NCBI RefSeq assembly: GCF_031877795.1 | Contig: NC_133971.1 | Location: 9,091,973-9,155,972, forward strand | Length of the DNA stretch: 64,000 bases | DNA from: Strix aluco | Lineage: Eukaryota > Chordata > Aves > Strigiformes > Strigidae | Direction: 5' to 3' | In this document: positions 58,101 to 64,000 of the stretch, one piece after another | Position numbering within the stretch: the first letter of the stretch is position 1 | Layout: every line of letters starts with the position of its first letter | Notes under the pieces: model-generated | Seen by the model: only the letters and a program-made list of their open reading frames with translations | The model's database searches: none | What the model was told of the DNA's origin: nothing | Position numbers and translations under genes: made by a program

Positions 58101-61100
58101 TAATGAGGAGCAAGTCTTTGTTGCAGGTCATTGAAGCCTGAATGCCGGGAAGCTATATACAATGCTCCTGACTTTCCTGCTTAGAGTGCTGAAATTAAAT
58201 CTGACCTTGGATATCTGTAATTGGCAGGGAAGGAGGGATAAAAACATGGCATGAAAAGAACTTCAGCTTTCTGCTCTATTTCTTGCTGGAACCTGGACGT
58301 TGAGATACATCTATATCTACATAGATACAGATACATCTCAAGCTGTTGTCTTTTGTGCAGCCACATCTGTTGCTGCATAATTTGAACGGCTGTGCAGACG
58401 CCACATCGTGTCTTCAAATAAGAAAAGCTGACCTTGGGTTAATACTGCGGTAGCGCAGAACCTGTAGAATAAAGTAGCCGTGCCCTCTTTCTAAAGCCCG
58501 GTACTGCCTACTATGGAGAAGGTCATGTGAGCCCTATTATTAACTTACAGAGCTTATTCCAAGTAATTTACTGTGAGAATAAAACTCTAAAGGATGTTTT
58601 CAAGCCCATTAAGCTGGTATTGTTTGGCTATATTAAAAATCTGTTTACCGCAAGTGTCAAAATTCTGCTTTTCTGTAGGAGTTGAAGAAACTTGCACTGC
58701 CTCCACAGGTTCTCCTTCAGCAAGCCAACCACCAGACTACTTCACGTGAGTAAAATAACAATTAACTTTCTTGCCACTCATTGAAGCAGATGGAAAATCA
58801 CCTATAAAAACTCTCGTTTAGCTACAAAATTGAGAATTGACCAAAATGTAGTTTTAGAATAATGACAAGTTCCTTCAAGTCACCCAGCTGCCTCATTCAA
58901 CTACCTGCAAGTTTTACACTCTGAGGGTGTCCCTTAATTATTGCGGTGCGAAAAGAAGCCATAAAAAGTATTTTTAATACCCTTTAGAAGAAGACGTAAA
59001 CCATTTAATTTCCTTCTTCTTCAAGAACACCATAAGAAAGGAACATGAACCTGCGCTGTTTTCTTTTTAGAGGCAAGGCAAAACAGGAGGAAAGCTGAAT
59101 GCTGGAATCCATAAATTTGAACACCTTTCCTGCACTTTCACTGCTTAGTGCATTCTAAGGTGGAAAGTGGGGAGGGAAGGTAGCAGACTTTAAAGTCCAG
59201 AGTTACAAAGCCTATATGTGAGCTAACGGGAGTTAACCGTCAAAGTTATTTCTAAAGCTTTGATGTAAAATGGTCACTGGCTAACTTGAAGCTGCAGCAA
59301 AATATCCAATTTCACCGCAGAAATGCAGACCAAAGAGCTAGAGAAAACAGGAGAACCTCAGTTCAGATTTTAACTTTTACCTGCTTAATTTTGACTACAA
59401 AGCAAGATAAAAAGACATTAAACTTGCATGTGAAAGGTAACATACCTACAGTGACTGCCATGTTGCAGTCTGTAAAACTACAGAAGGGCTTCCTGGTGAG
59501 TTTACTTTTGGCTCCTGAACAAGTTGTCAAACATCAGATTGACATTTCCAAAAAGCTGAAATTTACCTCCTCTATAAAGAAGCTTTTCATCCGTGACAAG
59601 TGTTAAAGAACTTGCTTTAAAATGAAATACCTCTAATACCAGAATCATTTGGTTGCCTAAATAGTTTTTGACAGTATCAAAACTTTCCTAGGAGGAGGAT
59701 TTGTCTTTACCGTTGCAAAACAGGGAAATAGCTTCTGCAAATGCCCAGTGTCTGGGCTTTTCCCCCACTGTTTTACTGGTGGCCTTTTTTTAAAAATGCG
59801 AAAGTTGAAGGAGGCCGCAGCGGAATAATTGTGGAATAACGTGGTCAGCGCCACCTGAATTTCTAATAAAATGGGCTTTTTGGGGGGAGGATGGGCACAG
59901 TGGGGAGCAGTCTAAAGCTCTTTCCTCGGTTGGAAGGATGAGTTTGAGAAGGTTTTGAGGGGCCTTCGGTGCTCAGAGTTGGAACGAGCACCCCGACAGG
60001 TAAAGCCAGGACGAGCCCGACACTTCCTAGCAGCGCAATTGCCCAGCGTCAGCCGCAGCAGCGGCGCTGAGCCCATGGTCGTGTCTGCGGTGCAGGAGAG
60101 AGGGAGAAGTGTGTTAAAACGCTGCGAATTGCCAAGTTCAGCAGCTTCTGTCAGAGGAGTAACATCAGCAAGGGAGGTCAGGCCTCCGCCTAGCGCTTGA
60201 ACTTCGGAGCATCTTCTGCCTGTGCTGAAGCAGACGGCATGGCAGCGCTGTGCGTCTCACTTACTCTGTTAAGTGATGCTCCACGGAAAGACTGAAATAA
60301 GTCTGGCCCTGCAGGGAAGCAGTTTAGTGCTTCACGTGTTAGGCTGAGAACTCAAACCGATGTTTAATTCTCGGCCTCTGCTGGGTGCCAATGAAGCGAT
60401 CCAGCTCCCCGCTGTCTGCTTCCCAGTCAGCTGAGGGCAGGGATACTGAGGAGAAAGGTTATTTGATGTAATCTAGTATTAAAGTTGGATGCCAATAGCC
60501 ACTGTTAAAAGTTTAAAAAAAAAGCCAACACAAACCCACCACCACCAAAAGACCAACCAACCAACCAACCAACCAAAACCCAAAAACCCCAAAGAAACCT
60601 TCATGCAAGGTTTCATGAAGTTGGTTTAGTTCTGACTGGGATTAAAAACCTTAACAAAGACTTCCCTGTGAAAGGAGCAACATCTGGAGCAATCTCACAG
60701 ATAATCTACTGGCCACAGTGTCCTGGAAAAAAATTAGGGTGTGCTGTTTCAGACTGATCACTACAGAAAGATTGAAACCTGGGAGCACCTACAGTTTGAT
60801 CCAGTTTAAAGGACTTTGGTAGTTTATTTCAATTTCTCTTCCTGTCTAAGTGCTCTATAATTCATGAGTATAATCACAGCGTTAGCATAAAGATACTTTC
60901 CATCTTAGTCTAAAGAAAGATGCTGAGAGTAAAGGAACTCAAGCTTTTTAGGCAAAGCTTAAGGAAGAGCTAGACAAACCAAACAGATTCACCTTTCTCC
61001 CCACTTCTATCCCCATTTCTTGCCTCTGCACACGCCTACATTGCGAGTGCTCTGCTGGGCTCTACTCCTGTGCTCAACTCCTGCTGTGGGATGTAACTGT

Positions 61101-63521
61101 GCACAAGCTTCACAGGTCCTTCCCAAAATGCTGGGGGGCACCTGTAGTTTTCTTTTAAAAACCATCCAGCACTCTAACCAGGTGCCTCTGGCCTGGGATA
61201 CATCACTGAGCAAAGTTGTCATCTGCATTGGTGCAGACTTTCAAGTTGTTAAAGTTTTACTGCTCGTTAAAATTAATCTAAAGGTGGTTTGAAGGATTTG
61301 TCCCCGTGTGGAGGTGCCTGTGTCACCCAAAGAGAACAGGGTCTTTAGGCTAGGAGGACCAGAAGCACTGGTGTGACAGCGGTGGGAAGTCCTATCTATT
61401 ACTCGCATTCCCGCTTCATCTTGGATTTGCATAATGACCTTGTTAAATCTGCTCCTGGTGATTTGAGGGAGAGGGGAATGAAGAAAGTTTCAACCGCTTC
61501 AGTGGCTTTAAGCATTTAAGGGTTTTTCCCTCCTTAGGAGGTGATGTGATGGGGTTTCTTTTTGTTTCAGACCTCTCTGCAGTTTGTTTGTGTTGCTGTA
61601 TTGCAAGTGCCTTAGTTGAGTGGACAGCAATGGAACTGGTGTTCCCTAAAATAATAAAATGTTATCATTAACTATGCTTGGCTGTTAGGGTTTTGGCTAC
61701 ATTGGTGCCTATCTGACTGCATCCAACACTGTAAATGTAGTCCCTTCCAAAAATGTAATGGAAATGAATTTTCAAAAGTAAATATAATCTAATTAACTTC
61801 TCCCTTCATAGAAAGAGATTATAATCTAGCAGTTTCTCTTCTCTCTCTGAAGCTGATGCATTTATTGATCCTTCTATATTTGAATGATTGCTTATGTTTT
61901 CTAAGTATGCTACGCCTTCCTTGTGCACCTTGTGAATGACACTCTAAGAAGTAAAATATTAGCAAACAGCTCTCACAGAAATATGGTAGATTTCTGTCAT
62001 TACCTAAACGCTTTCCCTTGGAGCACGTGTGCTTACTTGTAGAAGCAGTCAGTCACGTAGTTAACTGACTTAAAGCTTGGGTGTCTGTGCTTGATATTCA
62101 TTATGTCCTTGGTGTGAAACTGCATGTGTGCTTATTTTTGCACCAGAAAATACACAGCCATAGTCTCATACGAGCAACGCCAGCGTTACAAGAATGACTT
62201 CTGTGCAGAGTATGATGAATACAGGAACTTGTATGCTCAGATGGAGAGTATCAGCCAGCAATTCAGGAGTCTTGATGCACAACGGCACATGCTTTCTCCA
62301 GGTTCCAAAGAATATAAGGTAAAGAAGGATAAAAGTGTCAGGATTGTGTTTCATCTCCCTCTTATCCCTTCCAAAAGCCCACATTTTCAGCACAGGCAGA
62401 CCTTTCAGTATATATATCTGTTAAATTATATGGGCGTGGTTTTAAAACGAACATCTGAGACTGAGTAACCGGTCGCAGGGCTGGAACTGCCAGACTGGCT
62501 CATGCTTCGCTGTTGAGGCGTGGGGGTGCTGCGGTGCTGTTACACAGACCGGTGAGAGGATTGGTAGCGGGTGGAAACCAGCAGCTGTAATGCCAAAGCT
62601 TTCCTGACCCTCTGTTTCCCATGGTTTTATACACTTAACTAAACCTGCAGCCACAGGTTACCCATCTTCCTGATGCTAGCTATGATTCTAGCAGAGAAGG
62701 GTGTTCAAAAACTGATACTCTGGCCTTCCACTCAGACTTCTCTGATTTGGACATACAAATTCCTCATGTTCAGTACCAGAATTCTTTAATTCTGTGTGCA
62801 CGCTGAGGATTCTTGGCTGGCGTTTTTTTAGTTTTTGGTCAGATTGCAAGTGTATTTGTGAGCAGAAGGAGTATTTTAAAATCCCTGGTACTGCTCAACT
62901 AGACAAAGGGAAACCTTTTAGAATGGGCATACATCCTCAGACCCTGTGTGGGCTAGCCTGGATTTTTGAAGCTTGAAAAAACCCTGCAAAAAGTTGTTCA
63001 GCCCTCAAACTCCACCTGTCTGAGCTGTCTGCGAACAGACAGCAGCGTGAGCGACTTGTCAAAGGGAATCGTCAAACACATGCCCCTTCTGTTGCCTATT
63101 TACATGTTTAATTGCATATTTGGGGTGATGTGGGGGGATGGGAGGTTATTTTTGCATTTTCTGGTAGTAGTGAAATGTTCTTCATGTTGTCTTCATGTTT
63201 GTTTGTTTGTTTGTTTTTTCCTTGAAGATGCTTTGTGAGGAAGTCTTAGAAGAGTACCGAAAGTTGAAAGAGGTATGTGTAACACCAGATTTGTGGGAGG
63301 TAGTAATCACTGAGCCTGGCTCAAGGGTATTTTTAAGCAAAGGACATGAAATATTCAACTCTGCAGAAACGTTTTCATGCCATGATTTTCTTTTTATCTT
63401 ATCTTTACAGTCTAGCCCCAGCTACTTTGAAAAGAAGTGTAGATGCCAGTATCTCCACAGCAAGCTGTCCCACATTAAGAAACTAGTAGGGGAATTTGAC
63501 AAACAGCAACAAGAGTTCTAG
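49134..63521 (+). CDS. ELL2: ELL2-like RNA polymerase II elongation factor, copy 3 (ten exons)
   Basis: Spliced CDS: 49134-49186, 49370-49533, 52193-52452, 55171-55295, 55438-55525, 56543-57071, 58679-58745, 62147-62318, 63228-63272, 63411-63521. The coding region is complete within the window; only the end of its 3' UTR is cut off. The predicted 537-residue protein is identical to copy 2, including Thr in VCTTSDSY. All ten exons, donors and acceptors are as in copy 1. Confidence 0.9.
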
Positions 63522-64000
63522 CACTAGTCTCCTGCTTCGACCAGGACACGTGAATGGACAGAAGCTTATTTATTTAAAACTTAAGATTAGTTTCTCTAAG
63601 ATTCTAAAAGGTAGCATTGAACTTTTTTGTTACAGAAGTTTCCGTATTAGCAGAGTTAACTACTTTTATTGTTGTTGATGTTGCTTACATGTGTATTTAA
63701 AGCTGCTTTTTCTGGTCCCTTCTTTTCTTCAAGATTTTTGTGTGTCCATTGAATTAGTTTTAGCAGTAGATAACTGGGGAGCCAGTACCTTTACTATGAC
63801 GTTGTGCGCATATTAAGAAAAAGTTGTAGCAAACTGAAATGCTGATGGATAGATGTAAGGCTGTTTTCCGACCTTTCTTGTTAATGCAAACTCTTTGCCT
63901 TAAATGGTAGAAGGTTTAGAAATTAGCAGAAAACAAAAAAATCACATTGTTTTGGAGGGTTAAAGAGGCACGTAGATGTGCGGTATACAGGGCATTTTGT
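63522..64000 (+). other. ELL2: 3' UTR of ELL2 copy 3, partial
   Basis: Starts after TAG (63519-63521), holds the AU-rich nonamer at 63566-63574 and runs off the window. It carries the single copy-3-specific substitution (63982 G). Confidence 0.65.

Larger units (their letters stand above)
48091..64000 (+). repeat. Tandem unit 3 of the array, cut by the window edge
   Basis: First 15,910 bp of a third unit. It contains the whole coding region of the third gene copy and the first 479 bp of its 3' UTR. The only difference from unit 2 that I found is 63982 (G, against A at 40856 and 17730), in the 3' UTR. The array therefore has at least three units. Confidence 0.96.

Noticed and set aside
1839-64000. 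CRISPR, transposon or viral tandem structure
   Set aside because: The 23-kb period, vertebrate gene content and absence of short spacers, transposase, integrase or terminal repeats exclude these readings.

Overview
This is vertebrate nuclear DNA, most likely from a bird. Coding sequence is split into short exons with GT..AG introns, there are long homopolymers and microsatellites, and a decayed fragment that resembles the reverse complement of a CR1 LINE lies near 2230-2395. There is no bacterial or viral gene layout.

The dominant structure is a head-to-tail tandem array with a constant period of 23,126 bp: unit 1 at 1839-24964, unit 2 at 24965-48090, and unit 3 at 48091 to the window edge (first 15,910 bp). 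The units are almost identical. I found four single-base differences in the first 1.35 kb of unit 1 and one near the right edge of unit 3. The left 1.84 kb (1-1838) is not part of the repeat, so the window shows the left end of the array, which continues beyond the right edge.

Each unit carries one complete, multi-exon, plus-strand gene for an ELL2-like RNA polymerase II elongation factor. Ten exons join in phase to a predicted 537-residue protein with no internal stop. Exons equivalent to mammalian ELL2 from the third one to the C-terminus are present, including the C-terminal occludin/ELL homology domain. The canonical first two exons (about the first hundred residues) are not seen in the unit. 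In their place is a short candidate first exon encoding 17 residues plus a split codon. It sits just downstream of a compact promoter-like block with a GC box, a full palindromic CRE (TGACGTCA) and an RFX-type X-box (GTTGTCCTGGCAAC). CRE plus X-box is a combination known from spermatid and ciliated-cell genes, so I infer a germline-expressed, amplified, N-terminally remodelled ELL2. Human ELL2 lies in 5q15, a region whose bird counterpart is on chromosome Z, so a sex-chromosome ampliconic family is possible but not shown.

After the stop codon comes a roughly 2.1 kb 3' UTR with an AU-rich nonamer and a poly(A) signal. Then follows a 5.5 kb spacer with minus-strand ORFs of unknown identity. The left flank contains a minus-strand exon resembling part of the P-loop region of the ciliary gene HYDIN.

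The main candidate for a new system is this tandemly amplified, truncated ELL2 gene family with its own promoter in every unit.
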